DNA of 17,665 nt, taken from positions 1 to 17,665 of the forward strand of contig CAZYSS010000044.1 in NCBI GenBank assembly GCA_964649845.1, read 5' to 3'. Positions 7,746-16,854 of this stretch are shown here, piece by piece. This stretch comes from RGIG3102 sp964649845 (GTDB lineage Bacteria > Bacillota > Clostridia > Oscillospirales > Ruminococcaceae). The translations under genes were made by a program, and so were the position numbers. The notes beneath the pieces are model-generated. The model searched no databases, was not told the DNA's origin, and worked only from the letters and a program-made list of their open reading frames with translations. The stretch's first letter is position 1. Each line of letters opens with the position of its first letter.

Positions 7746-7783
7746 AAAAAAAAATACGCGGCTTTCCAGACAGAAAGCCACGC
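7746..7783 (-). terminator. Rho-independent terminator of the DUF378 gene
   Basis: On the minus strand a hairpin with arms GCGTGGCTTTC and GAAAGCCGCG (small bulge, 6-nt loop) is followed by TA and nine T residues (7746-7754). It lies 21 nt past the DUF378 stop codon. It is one of the strongest terminators in the window. Confidence 0.88.
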
Positions 7784-7803
7784 TTTTATATGACAGAAAT
7801 CTT

Positions 7804-8010
7804 TTACATTTCCCCATTAACATTATTGTCGTCCACCATCAGCAGAGGAATGCTCAACACAGCACCTGCTGCCACCAGGATATACACCGCTCTTGCCAGC
7901 AGACTGCCGCTGCCAAAAAGAAATGCAACCAGGTCAAAATTCAGCAGACCTACCAGCCCCCAGTTAAGACCGCCAACTATAAGAAGAATAAGTCCTATTC
8001 TGCTCAGCAT
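7804..8010 (-). CDS. DUF378 family small membrane protein
   Basis: The 68-residue product has two hydrophobic segments, about residues 5-34 and 37-58, and a short acidic tail. The run LILLIVGGLNWGLVGLLNFD followed by LVAFLFG and a second segment starting ARAVYILV is the DUF378 (COG2155) pattern, with the NWGLVG signature in the first helix. The function of the family is unknown. The start is ATG 8010, because AAAGGA sits 8 nt upstream. An in-frame ATG at 8019 overlaps that ribosome binding site and is less likely. The gene is monocistronic, divergent from addB, and ends at a strong terminator. Nothing suggests a functional link to addAB. Confidence 0.88.
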   Translation of the reverse strand: MLSRIGLILLIVGGLNWGLVGLLNFDLVAFLFGSGSLLARAVYILVAAGAVLSIPLLMVDDNNVNGEM

Positions 8011-8088
8011 ATTTTTCATCCTTTCTCTTTTTTGAATATTATTGCTGTAAAACCGGTGTTTATACTTACAACAAATTTTTCCAGATGC

Positions 8089-8117
8089 TTTTTGCAACGA
8101 CAATAATGTGGTATACT
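8089..8117 (+). promoter_or_regulatory. Candidate extended -10 promoter of addBA
   Basis: TATACT (8112-8117) is preceded by TGG, forming an extended -10, and by a weak -35 TTTTTG (8089-8094) at 17 nt. The predicted transcription start is about 25 nt upstream of the addB ATG, which leaves only a short leader. Confidence 0.5.
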
Positions 8118-8148
8118 GTTTATATATGTTAATTTTAAAGAGGTATAT

Positions 8149-11100
8149 ATGCTGAAATTTGTTACAGGTACTGCCGGTACAGGCAAAAGCACCTATATAC
8201 GCAACAGAATAATACAGCTGGCACAGCAAGGGGAAAAATGTCTGCTGCTGGTGCCTGAACAGTTTTCCAAAACGGGGGAAGCCATGATTTTCTCCGCTCT
8301 GGACAACGCCCAGACTAACCTGGTGGAGGTATTCAGCTTTACCAGCCTGATGCGAGATGTAAACACCAACCACACACGCCTTGTCACCACACCGCTGACC
8401 GATGCAGGCAAGGCTGTATTGGCGCGCCGTGCGGTGGAAAATGTGAAAAAGCAGCTGGACCTGTATTCAAAACAGAGTGCAAACTTTGGTTTCAGCTTTA
8501 ATCTGGCATCCACCTTTGATGACCTTAAACGCAGTGGCATTGACGGCACAACTTTTTTTGAACTAGCCAAAAACGCCCCTGAAAAAAGTGCAAAACTGAA
8601 AGAACTGGCGCTGATTTATGCGGAATACTGCGGACTTATGGGTGACAGATTCTGCGATAACGAGGACTTGCTGACAGCTCTTGCCGAAAAGCTGCCACAC
8701 AGCTACACCTATAATACACATATTTTTATAGACAGCTTTGAAAGCTTCAGCCACGGACAGCTGCAGGTTATCAGCCGTCTGCTGGCAGATGCAGAGGAAG
8801 TGACTGTTGCCCTGACCTGTGACAGCCTTTATGACACCACAAACGGCACAGGCAATTTCTCTTTCGTGCAGAACACTGCAGGTCAGCTTATCCGTCTGGC
8901 AAAAAAGATGGATATACCGATTGCACAGCCTGTGGTACTGCGCGAAAACTACCGCTTTTTGAACAGTGACCTTGCCCGTGTGGACCTGTTCCTGCAGGGC
9001 TTTGACGCTGAAAGTACAGAAAACAGCCACGCCTTTGTGACCGAGTTTGAAAACCAGTACAACGAAGTGGCTTTTGTGGCTGCAAAAATAAACAATCTGA
9101 TAAAAAGCGGATACACCTACAACGATATTGCGGTGGTATGCCCACAGCTGGACAAATACGAAAATCAGCTGCAGGAAAGTTTCTCCCTGGCAGCTATACC
9201 ATATTTTATTGACACAAACAGAATAATCTCCTCCTGTGCCCCTGTGGTGCTGATGAGGAGCATTCTGGAAATTATGGCAAAGGGCGTAAACAGCGAAACT
9301 GTGATGCCTCTGCTGAAAACAGGACTGACAAAATTTGACGACGATGCCATAGCGGCACTGGAAAATTACCTGTTTGTATGGCAGGACTACGATTTTGATT
9401 TCAGCCAGCCTTTCGCCCTGTCCCCTGCCGGGCTGAAACCGGAAATTGAGGAAAATGAAAAAGAAACAGTGGCACAGATGGACTATATCCGCCACAGCCT
9501 GTGGGAAATATTTTCTGCTGATGCCTGGAAAAAAGATGCCACAGCCGGCGACCTGCTGAAAGAATGCTACAATATCGCCCTGGCGCTGGAATCTGACGAA
9601 AAACTGCTGGCAGTTATAAACAGCCTGCCTGATGAACAGGACCGCCAGCTGCTGAACCGCCAGTGGGACACAGCTATCGACTGCCTGGATCAGCTGTACA
9701 ACATAACAGGCTATGATATTATAAAAGCCGCTGATATACAGACACTGTTCACCCTGATTGTGGAGGGCGCGGAAATAGGCTTTGCCCCCCAGACACAGGA
9801 CTGTGTTATTATCACCGACCCTAAACGTATGAAGCTAGACGATGTAAAGGCAGTGTTCATACTTGGTGCAGCACAGGATATATTCCCTGCCATTGTGGCA
9901 GAAAGCGGACTGATTTCCTCCGCTGACAGGGAGTATCTGAAAGAAAACAACTATCCGCTGAAAAACAACTTTGAACATCTTTTCAGCTTTGAAAATCTTT
10001 ATTACTACAAAGCGCTGACCAGCGCAAGGGAATATCTGTTTATATCCTGCCCTAAAAAGAATATAGACAGCCGCCAGATTATCAGTGCACAGACAGATAT
10101 ACTGCGCGCAGGGCTTAATCTTCAGGCAGCCAGCCTGCCGCTGGAGGATTATGCCATAACCAAAGAATTCTTTGCAGACTACATCAGCGAACAAGCCAGC
10201 AACCTGACCAGGGAAAGCTATATCAACCTGCTGGCAGAAAACGGCATAGCTGTAAGCACCCTGGGCAAAAAGTATTTTGAAATCACTGACCTGCCCCTGC
10301 TGGAAAGTGTGCTGGGCAGCAGCATCACAATATCTCCTACCCATGTGCAGAACTATTACAACTGTGCATTTATGTACTTTATACAGAGGATACTCAAAGT
10401 GAAACCTCTGGAAAAAGCAGAGTTTTCCGCCAGAATTGCAGGTGACTATCTGCACTTTATTGCACAGACCGTAATGGAACAGTACGGTGAAAACTATTAC
10501 CGGACACCATGGGATGAAATTGCATCACAGATTGACGGCGCTGTGGATAAATTTATAGCTGAAAACTATCCGCCACAGGTGGCACAGGATGTAAAATTCA
10601 CTGCACAGTATGAAAATATGAAAGAAAATGCCGTTCAGCTGCTGCAGTATATCTACACAGAACAGCAGGAAAGCCGTTTCCGCCCGATAGCCTTTGAAGA
10701 AAAGATAGGTATGGGTGGCAGAGTACCGCCACTTCGCATAAACGCTGACAACGGCAAAAGCGTAAAGGTAACAGGTGTTGCCGACAGAATAGACATCTAC
10801 CGCGGCGATGAAAAGGATTATCTGCGCATTATCGACTACAAGACAGGCAGACAAAAGTTTGACCTGGACGAAATATACAACGGGCTTTCCAGTCAGCTGC
10901 TGCTGTATATGAACGCCCTTTTACAGGCCGATTTTGGCAAAAAGGACAAGGATTTACAGCCTGGTGCTGTGGTTTATCAGCCATCCGATGCACAATTCAA
11001 ATTTGACAAAGACGATGAAGAACTGTACACCGCTGTGGGTATGGCACTGTCCAATCCGGAAATCAGCGCAGCCTTTGACACCAGGCAGGACGGCCGCTTT

Positions 11101-11376
11101 GGCATTATCAGCGGTGATGATAATCTTAAAGCAGGTAAAGGCAGCAAAATTGTAAGCGAAAAAGGCTTTGATATAATACTGGACTATGTAAAAGACAGCA
11201 TCGCCAATATGACCAACGAGATTTACGCAGGGCATTTTGACAGTCTGCCGCTGGAAACAGGAGAAGGCAGCCTGCCTTGCCGTTTCTGCCAGTTCAGTGC
11301 CGTATGCCAGAACACAGACCGCAAACGCCCTATGCTTAAAAACGAATTTGCAAAAATGGAACAGGAGGAAAACTGA
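8149..11376 (+). CDS. addB: AddB, helicase-nuclease subunit with iron-sulfur nuclease domain
   Basis: The 1075-residue AddB subunit works with AddA to resect double-strand breaks and create 3' ends for RecA. Walker A is at residues 7-14 (GTAGTGKS). The N-terminal two thirds are a UvrD-like fold whose helicase motifs are poorly kept, as usual for AddB. The C-terminal RecB-type nuclease has IIDYKTG with D896 and K898 and a downstream QLLLYMNAL. The four cysteines of the AddB [4Fe-4S] cluster are present: C739 (YYNCAFMYF) and C1044, C1047, C1053 (CRFCQFSAVC). The nuclease therefore looks intact. Length is slightly below the Bacillus subtilis protein. AAAGAGG lies 5 nt upstream of the ATG. Its stop codon shares one base with the start of addA. 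The recombination hotspot sequence it recognises cannot be read from this window. Confidence 0.95.
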   Translation: MLKFVTGTAGTGKSTYIRNRIIQLAQQGEKCLLLVPEQFSKTGEAMIFSALDNAQTNLVEVFSFTSLMRDVNTNHTRLVTTPLTDAGKAVLARRAVENVKKQLDLYSKQSANFGFSFNLASTFDDLKRSGIDGTTFFELAKNAPEKSAKLKELALIYAEYCGLMGDRFCDNEDLLTALAEKLPHSYTYNTHIFIDSFESFSHGQLQVISRLLADAEEVTVALTCDSLYDTTNGTGNFSFVQNTAGQLIRLAKKMDIPIAQPVVLRENYRFLNSDLARVDLFLQGFDAESTENSHAFVTEFENQYNEVAFVAAKINNLIKSGYTYNDIAVVCPQLDKYENQLQESFSLAAIPYFIDTNRIISSCAPVVLMRSILEIMAKGVNSETVMPLLKTGLTKFDDDAIAALENYLFVWQDYDFDFSQPFALSPAGLKPEIEENEKETVAQMDYIRHSLWEIFSADAWKKDATAGDLLKECYNIALALESDEKLLAVINSLPDEQDRQLLNRQWDTAIDCLDQLYNITGYDIIKAADIQTLFTLIVEGAEIGFAPQTQDCVIITDPKRMKLDDVKAVFILGAAQDIFPAIVAESGLISSADREYLKENNYPLKNNFEHLFSFENLYYYKALTSAREYLFISCPKKNIDSRQIISAQTDILRAGLNLQAASLPLEDYAITKEFFADYISEQASNLTRESYINLLAENGIAVSTLGKKYFEITDLPLLESVLGSSITISPTHVQNYYNCAFMYFIQRILKVKPLEKAEFSARIAGDYLHFIAQTVMEQYGENYYRTPWDEIASQIDGAVDKFIAENYPPQVAQDVKFTAQYENMKENAVQLLQYIYTEQQESRFRPIAFEEKIGMGGRVPPLRINADNGKSVKVTGVADRIDIYRGDEKDYLRIIDYKTGRQKFDLDEIYNGLSSQLLLYMNALLQADFGKKDKDLQPGAVVYQPSDAQFKFDKDDEELYTAVGMALSNPEISAAFDTRQDGRFGIISGDDNLKAGKGSKIVSEKGFDIILDYVKDSIANMTNEIYAGHFDSLPLETGEGSLPCRFCQFSAVCQNTDRKRPMLKNEFAKMEQEEN

Positions 11377-14300
11377 TGGCACCAAAATGGACAAGTCAAC
11401 AGCTGCAGGCAATACAGCCTGCCGACAGACTGACTGTGCTCAGCGCCGCCGCAGGCAGTGGCAAAACCACTGTCCTGGTTGCCCGTGCACTGAATCTGTT
11501 GCTGAACGAAGAAAACCCTGTTTCCGCTGAAAAAATGCTGATTGTCACCTTTTCCAACGCATCAGCAGCCGAATTTAAGAAAAGAATTGAAAAAGGCATA
11601 AATGAAAAAATAAAAGAAAATCCCACCAATAACTATATAAAGATGCAGAAAGTGGCATTACAGAAAGCGGATATTTCCACAATACACGCATTCTGCATCA
11701 AGCTGGTAAGGGAAAATTTTCAGAGTCTGGATATAAGCCCCGATTTTACCATCTGTGACGATGCCCAGAGCAATCTGCTGCATACCACCGCCATAGATAT
11801 GGCTATGAACTATGGCTATAGCCAACCACAGTTCAAAGAACTGGTATCTTTCTATGGCAAAAGCAGCAGCGATGCACGGATAAGAGACTTTCTGCGTCAG
11901 ATGGATTACTTTTTCTCTGCTCTGCCACACCCTGCAAAAAATGCACAGCTGATGGCATCCACATATGCACACAGTCTGGATATGACAGATTGCCGCGGCT
12001 ACCGTCAGCTGATGAACAGCATACAGTTACAGGCTGACTATCTGGTTTATCTTGCCGCAAGGATGGATGCCATTTATCAGAACAGCAATTTTGAAGGCTA
12101 TGATGACGGCATTGAACAAATAAAAAAATACGCCGCCACTGTTTCTGCTGCTGCAAAAGCAGAGGATATTGATGCATTAAACAGTATTCTGTCGTCTTCC
12201 CTGCCAAAACTGGGCAGAGCTAAACCTGCCTGTGATGAAAGCAAGGCAATAAAAGACCATGTGTATAAAGAATTTGACAGCGTGACAAAGAAAATGGCTG
12301 ACAGTCTGGAATATCTGGATGCAGACATATACCAAAAACATATCCTGTCCACCGAAAAATATGTAAATATCCTGTTCGATGTTTATCTCAAATATCAGCA
12401 AGTGTTGCTGGAAATCAAAAAAGAGAGAAAAACCTTTGAATTTTCTGATTTTGAACATTTTGCACTGCAGCTATTACAAAATGAGGACGGCACTCCAACC
12501 GCCCTCGCTCTTTCCCTGCGTGAAAATTATGAATATATAATGGAAGACGAATTTCAGGATACCAGCTATGTACAGGATGCAATCTTTACAATGATTGCCA
12601 GGGAAAACCAGTCCAATCTTTATGTTGTTGGGGATGTAAAGCAGAGCATATACGGATTCCGCAAGGCAAGCCCGGAAATTTTTCTTGCCAAAAGGCAGAT
12701 TGGTCTTGATGATGAAAATCTGGGCAACACCATTTTCCTGCCACATAACTTCCGCAGCAGTCACACAGTGATTGAAGGCGTAAACTACATCTTTGCCAAT
12801 CTGATGAGCAGACTGGTGGGCGGTGTAGAATACGATGACAGCGAAAAGTTGGCCACACTTAAAGAAAACGATTATACTGTTGGTGTTCAGCTGAACATAT
12901 ATGCCGACAATGAGGCAGAAAACACTGCACAGCAGATAAGCAATATGATAAAAAACGGATATCTGATACAGGACGGAGACAGCCTGCGCCCTGTAAAAAG
13001 CGGAGATTTCTGCATACTGATGAGAAACAGCAAACATTTCGGAGAGTACAAAGCCGCCCTTGAAAAACTGGGGTACGAAGCCTTTGTAAAGGATGATGAA
13101 CTGATTCTGAACAAAACAGAAGTGCAGAGTGTTATAAATCTTTTAAAGGTTATTTCCAATCCGACACAGGAGGTTTATCTCACTGCCACAATGTTTGGAG
13201 ATATATTCGGTTTCAGTCTGGATGAAATACTGAAAATCCGTTCAGATAACAGCGAAATAAATCTTTACAAAGCTCTGGCTCTGTCTGATAATCCAAAAGC
13301 AAAACATATGCTGGCACTGCTTAAAGATTTTGGCTACATTGCAGGTGTATATTCTGCAGACAAGCTGATAGATTACATCTGTAAAAAATCAGGCTATTAT
13401 CAGCACTTGGCCTTCTCTGATGACGGCAATGAAAAGCGTGAAAGCATACGTTGGTTTATCAGCTTTGCCAAAGATTGGGCAAAGACACACCCAAGTGACC
13501 TGTCAGCATTTCTGCGCTGGGTAGATATGTATATACAGACAGGAAAAGGCGGCTCTGCCGACAGTCAGCAAAGCGAAAACGCTATAGCCATTATGACAAT
13601 GCATACATCAAAAGGACTGGAATTTCCTGTGTGCTTTGTAACAGGGCTGACAACCAAATTCAACAAACAGGACAAAATAAAGCGCCTGATGCTGGACACA
13701 CAGTTAGGCATTGGTATGTATGCCAACCACCAGTTCGGCTATAACCACTCCACACTGAACATACGGGCAATCAGGGATAAAATTGATGAAAATCTGGCCA
13801 GCGAGGAAATGCGTCTGCTGTATGTTGCTTTTACAAGAAGCAAAAATCTGTTAGTGCTGTCCGGCCGGTACAACCGCAATTTCAGCGCCAATGCCACGGC
13901 GAAAGTAGTGGCCTGCACCGCAGACAAGCCACATCCGGCAATGCTGCGCAACGCCGTCACACCTATGCACTGGATACTGGCAGCATTCAGCCACCACCCT
14001 GCTGTTTCTGACTTGTTCAGCTACGGCGAAGAAGCCAGAGATATTCCGCAGTCTGTACAGATAAATCTGGAGGCAGGCACTGCAGTTGAACAGACTGAAG
14101 AAGCCAGAGCAGAAGAAGCTGTGGAAATCACAGCCGATATGGCAAAAATTCAGCAGAATCTAGCATTTGTTTATCCGCATATGGCACGCACCGGTCTGCC
14201 GATAAAAATGTCTGTAAGCGAAATTGCAAAATCTACGCCGATTACATTGGCAAAACCTGCATTTATCAGCGAAGGCAAGGTGACCGCCGCCGAAAAAGGC

Positions 14301-14774
14301 ACTGCAATGCACAAATTTGCACAGCACACCGATATTCTGCTGGCCCGCACAAATCTGGAAAATGAAATTGACAGGCTGGACAGAGAGGGCAAGATTGACC
14401 GCAATCTGCTGAACCTGCCTGCAATTGAAAAATTCATCTACAGCGATGTGGCAGAAATGATACTCAACAGCGAAAAGGTGTACACAGAAAAAGACTTTCT
14501 GGTGCCATATTCCGCTGCAGATGCCCTGGGAGATGCACAATTTGCCGCAGATGAAGTGCTGATACAGGGTGTGATGGACTGCGTTCTGCAAAACGGGGAC
14601 GAAATCACCATCATCGACTACAAAACAGACTTTATTTACCACATAGACCAGCTGGTCAGCCGCTACCGCCGCCAGCTTGAACTGTACCGCCACGGCGCAC
14701 AGCAGCTGTTCCGGACTGATAAAATCAGGTGCATACTGTACTCATTCCATCTGGACGAATACATTGAATTCTGA
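11376..14774 (+). CDS. addA: AddA, ATP-dependent helicase/nuclease subunit A
   Basis: The 1132-residue AddA is the motor subunit of AddAB. All superfamily 1 helicase motifs are visible: Walker A AAAGSGKT (24-31), Ia ADISTIHAFC, II EDEFQDTSY (D391, E392), III VVGDVKQSIYGFRKA, IV HNFRSSHTVIEG, V MTMHTSKGLEFPVCF and VI EEMRLLYVAFTRSKN. The C-terminal RecB-like nuclease has VLIQGVMDC, then IIDYKTD with D1081 and K1083, then a downstream YRRQLELY motif. Both activities should be functional. It starts at an ATG overlapping the addB stop by one base (TGATG), with AGGAGG 7 nt upstream, so it is translationally coupled to addB. Its length is somewhat below the 1230 or so residues of Bacillus AddA. The operon ends at the hairpin at 14803. 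Confidence 0.96.
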   Translation: MAPKWTSQQLQAIQPADRLTVLSAAAGSGKTTVLVARALNLLLNEENPVSAEKMLIVTFSNASAAEFKKRIEKGINEKIKENPTNNYIKMQKVALQKADISTIHAFCIKLVRENFQSLDISPDFTICDDAQSNLLHTTAIDMAMNYGYSQPQFKELVSFYGKSSSDARIRDFLRQMDYFFSALPHPAKNAQLMASTYAHSLDMTDCRGYRQLMNSIQLQADYLVYLAARMDAIYQNSNFEGYDDGIEQIKKYAATVSAAAKAEDIDALNSILSSSLPKLGRAKPACDESKAIKDHVYKEFDSVTKKMADSLEYLDADIYQKHILSTEKYVNILFDVYLKYQQVLLEIKKERKTFEFSDFEHFALQLLQNEDGTPTALALSLRENYEYIMEDEFQDTSYVQDAIFTMIARENQSNLYVVGDVKQSIYGFRKASPEIFLAKRQIGLDDENLGNTIFLPHNFRSSHTVIEGVNYIFANLMSRLVGGVEYDDSEKLATLKENDYTVGVQLNIYADNEAENTAQQISNMIKNGYLIQDGDSLRPVKSGDFCILMRNSKHFGEYKAALEKLGYEAFVKDDELILNKTEVQSVINLLKVISNPTQEVYLTATMFGDIFGFSLDEILKIRSDNSEINLYKALALSDNPKAKHMLALLKDFGYIAGVYSADKLIDYICKKSGYYQHLAFSDDGNEKRESIRWFISFAKDWAKTHPSDLSAFLRWVDMYIQTGKGGSADSQQSENAIAIMTMHTSKGLEFPVCFVTGLTTKFNKQDKIKRLMLDTQLGIGMYANHQFGYNHSTLNIRAIRDKIDENLASEEMRLLYVAFTRSKNLLVLSGRYNRNFSANATAKVVACTADKPHPAMLRNAVTPMHWILAAFSHHPAVSDLFSYGEEARDIPQSVQINLEAGTAVEQTEEARAEEAVEITADMAKIQQNLAFVYPHMARTGLPIKMSVSEIAKSTPITLAKPAFISEGKVTAAEKGTAMHKFAQHTDILLARTNLENEIDRLDREGKIDRNLLNLPAIEKFIYSDVAEMILNSEKVYTEKDFLVPYSAADALGDAQFAADEVLIQGVMDCVLQNGDEITIIDYKTDFIYHIDQLVSRYRRQLELYRHGAQQLFRTDKIRCILYSFHLDEYIEF

Positions 14775-14802
14775 TTCTGAAACAGGTGAATATATAATCA
14801 AT

Positions 14803-14840
14803 AAGGACACCATCGGTAAAAATGGTGTCCTTTTATTATT
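14803..14840 (+). terminator. Rho-independent terminator of addBA
   Basis: A perfect 11-bp stem (AAGGACACCAT at 14803-14813 with ATGGTGTCCTT at 14822-14832) encloses an 8-nt loop and is followed by a T-rich tract. It lies 28 nt after the addA stop codon. Confidence 0.85.
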
Positions 14841-14847
14841 GCCGTAT

Positions 14848-14879
14848 ATAAAAATCCCCGCAGTTTTCACCGCGGGGAT
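14848..14879 (-). terminator. Rho-independent terminator of aspS
   Basis: On the minus strand, ATCCCCGC and GCGGGGAT form a perfect 8-bp stem (14854-14861 with 14872-14879) followed by TTTTTATAT. It lies about 20 nt past the aspS stop codon and faces the addA terminator, so the convergent transcripts are separated. Confidence 0.85.
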
Positions 14880-14900
14880 AAATTATGTCAGAAAACTTTA

Positions 14901-16640
14901 TTATTCTTCGTCTTCCACTACTGTGATGTGAACATCGTCCAGCTGCTGGTCTGTAACCACGCTTGGTGCGTTCATCATCAGGTCCTGTGCTGCGCCGTTG
15001 AGAGGGAATGCGATAACATCGCGGATTGTGTCTTCTTCAGCCAGCAGCATAACCATTCTGTCGATACCAGGTGCCATACCTGCGTGTGGAGGTGCACCGT
15101 ACTGGAATGCTGTGTAGAGAGCACCGAATTTCTGTGCCACTTCTTCTTCACCGTAACCGGCGATAGCAAATGCTTTTCTCATAATATCAGGGTTGTGGTT
15201 TCTTACAGCACCGGAGGACAATTCCACACCGTTACATACGATATCGTACTGGTAAGCGTAGATATCCAGTGGGTCCATAGTTTCCAGAGCTTCCAGACCG
15301 CCCTGTGGCATTGAGAATGGGTTGTGTGTGAAGTCGATTTTCTTTTCGTCTTCGTTCCATTCGTACATTGGGAAGTCAACAATGTAGCAGAATTCAAATC
15401 TGTCTTTGTCAATCAGGTTCAGAGTTTCGCCCAGCCATTTTCTGATACCGCCGGCCAGACCGTCTACAACAGTTTTGCCGTCAGAGATAAAGAAGATTGT
15501 ATCGCCGTCTTTCATACCTGTCATTTCAATCAGGTGTGTTCTCTGTTCTTCAGACAGGAACTTGTCGATTGGGCCTTTGAATTTGCCATCTTTCAGCATC
15601 AGGTAGCCAAGACCTTTCATACCGATGGACATAGCGTGTTTCAGGCTGTCTTCATAGAATTTTTTGGACTGATTTGCACAAGGTGCTACAATACCTCTTA
15701 CAGGTTTGCCTTTGAATGCTGCAAAGTTTACATCTGCAAAGAATTCTGTCAGGTCTTCGATGATAAGAGGGTTGCGAAGGTCAGGTTTGTCAGAACCGTA
15801 TTTCAGCATTGCATCTTCGTATCTGATGCGTCTGAACGGAGCAGGACTTACTTCTTTGTTTGAGAATTTTTTGAATGTGTTGTACAGAACTGTTTCGCCT
15901 ACTTTGAATACGTCTTCCTGTTCTGCAAATGCCATTTCAAAGTCCAGCTGATAGAATTCACCAGGTGAACGGTCACCACGTGCATCTTCATCACGGAAGC
16001 AAGGTGCAATCTGGTAGTATCTGTCAAAGCCGGATACCATCAGCAGCTGTTTGAACTGCTGTGGGCTCTGTGGCAGAGCGTAGAATTTGCCTGGGTGTTT
16101 ACGGCTTGGCACCAGGTAGTCACGTGCACCTTCTGGTGAAGATGATGTGAGAATTGGTGTCTGGAAGTCGATAAAGCCCAGTTCTTCCATCTGACGGCGC
16201 AGATAGCTGATAACCTGTGAACGGAACACAATGTTTTTGTGCAGTGCAGGGTTACGCAGGTCAAGATAACGGTATTTCAGACGTACGTCTTCTCTTGTTT
16301 CTTTGGATGATTCAATTTCAAATGGCAGCATATTTTTGCTTGGGCCAAGAATTGTCATTTCTTCAACGTGCAGTTCCACTTCACCTGTTTCCAGTTTTGG
16401 GTTAACTGTTTCTGCATCTCTGGCAACAACAGCACCTTTAACCTGAATAACTGTTTCTTTGTGAACGTCTTTCAGCATTTCTGCATCGTGGAAAACAACC
16501 TGTGTCATACCGAAATGGTCGCGCAGGTCGATAAAGATAACACCGCCATGGTCACGGATAGTGTTAACCCAGCCAGACAGTGTAACGTTCTGGCCGATGT
16601 GTTCTTTGCGAACTTCGTTACATGTATGTGTTCTTAACAT
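14901..16640 (-). CDS. aspS: Aspartyl-tRNA synthetase, bacterial type, possibly non-discriminating
   Basis: The 579-residue class II synthetase charges tRNA-Asp with aspartate. The N-terminal OB-fold anticodon-binding domain (about 1-105) has LSGWVNTIRDHGGVIFIDLR. The catalytic core has GFDRYYQIAPCFRDEDARGD (204-223, motif 2) and GIDRMVMLL (525-533, motif 3). The bacterial GAD insertion lies about 290-410. His31 in RDHGG is the residue that published work on Pseudomonas links to non-discriminating AspRS, which also charges tRNA-Asn; E. coli has Leu there. If so, the cell needs GatCAB, which is not in this window. I start at ATG 16640, which has AGGAGG 9 nt upstream. An in-frame start at 16691 would add 17 residues encoded inside the T-box terminator and is rejected. 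Expression is controlled by the T-box leader upstream. Confidence 0.96.
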   Translation of the reverse strand: MLRTHTCNEVRKEHIGQNVTLSGWVNTIRDHGGVIFIDLRDHFGMTQVVFHDAEMLKDVHKETVIQVKGAVVARDAETVNPKLETGEVELHVEEMTILGPSKNMLPFEIESSKETREDVRLKYRYLDLRNPALHKNIVFRSQVISYLRRQMEELGFIDFQTPILTSSSPEGARDYLVPSRKHPGKFYALPQSPQQFKQLLMVSGFDRYYQIAPCFRDEDARGDRSPGEFYQLDFEMAFAEQEDVFKVGETVLYNTFKKFSNKEVSPAPFRRIRYEDAMLKYGSDKPDLRNPLIIEDLTEFFADVNFAAFKGKPVRGIVAPCANQSKKFYEDSLKHAMSIGMKGLGYLMLKDGKFKGPIDKFLSEEQRTHLIEMTGMKDGDTIFFISDGKTVVDGLAGGIRKWLGETLNLIDKDRFEFCYIVDFPMYEWNEDEKKIDFTHNPFSMPQGGLEALETMDPLDIYAYQYDIVCNGVELSSGAVRNHNPDIMRKAFAIAGYGEEEVAQKFGALYTAFQYGAPPHAGMAPGIDRMVMLLAEEDTIRDVIAFPLNGAAQDLMMNAPSVVTDQQLDDVHITVVEDEE

Positions 16641-16656
16641 ACTCTCTTTCCTCCTG

Positions 16657-16717
16657 AAAAAATAAAAAATCCCGGAAATTCTCTTTGTCAAAAAANNNNN
16701 NNNNNAAATTTCCGGGA
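16657..16717 (-). terminator. T-box-controlled intrinsic terminator of the aspS leader
   Basis: On the minus strand, TCCCGGAAATT (16707-16717) pairs perfectly with AATTTCCGGGA (16670-16680) over 11 bp and is followed by TTTTTTATTTTTT. The left arm contains the CCCG (16713-16716) needed by the antiterminator, so the two folds exclude each other. The loop holds the 10-base N gap. Confidence 0.88.
16696..16705. other. Assembly gap of 10 N
   Basis: Ten N bases lie in the loop of the T-box terminator, next to runs of A. This is a scaffold gap, probably of arbitrary length, so the true loop size is unknown. Confidence 0.98.
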
Positions 16718-16724
16718 CGAGTTT

Positions 16725-16854
16725 TTAACAATGTCGGCTTGAGTAAATGCGATAACTTTGTGCAGCATAACCATTATATTTAGTAAATTAACAGTTTTTA
16801 ATTACTCATCGTATATTTATTCTGACACAAATCACATATACAAGCCGTATATAT
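16725..16854. repeat. 130-nt imperfect palindrome inside the antiterminator loop
   Basis: CGGCTTG (16735-16741) and CAAGCCG (16841-16847) are perfect inverted repeats. Matching continues inward: ATGCGAT pairs imperfectly with ATCACAT, TTTGTGCAG with CTGACACAAA, and near the centre AGTAAATTAA with TTAATTACT. The whole block therefore folds as one long hairpin. It lies exactly between the two strands of antiterminator helix A2, which are intact outside it (minus-strand GCGGGTTT and AAACTCGT, eight pairs allowing G-U). Confidence 0.75.

Noticed and set aside
8563..9495. Long minus-strand open frame (310 codons) inside addB
   Set aside because: It is antisense to a well-supported addB with continuous domain matches, and its translation is Cys- and His-rich with no recognisable motif.
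16641..16691. Upstream in-frame start that would extend AspRS by 17 residues
   Set aside because: The extension is encoded by the T-box terminator hairpin, has no homology to AspRS and no proper ribosome binding site. ATG 16640 has AGGAGG at 9 nt.
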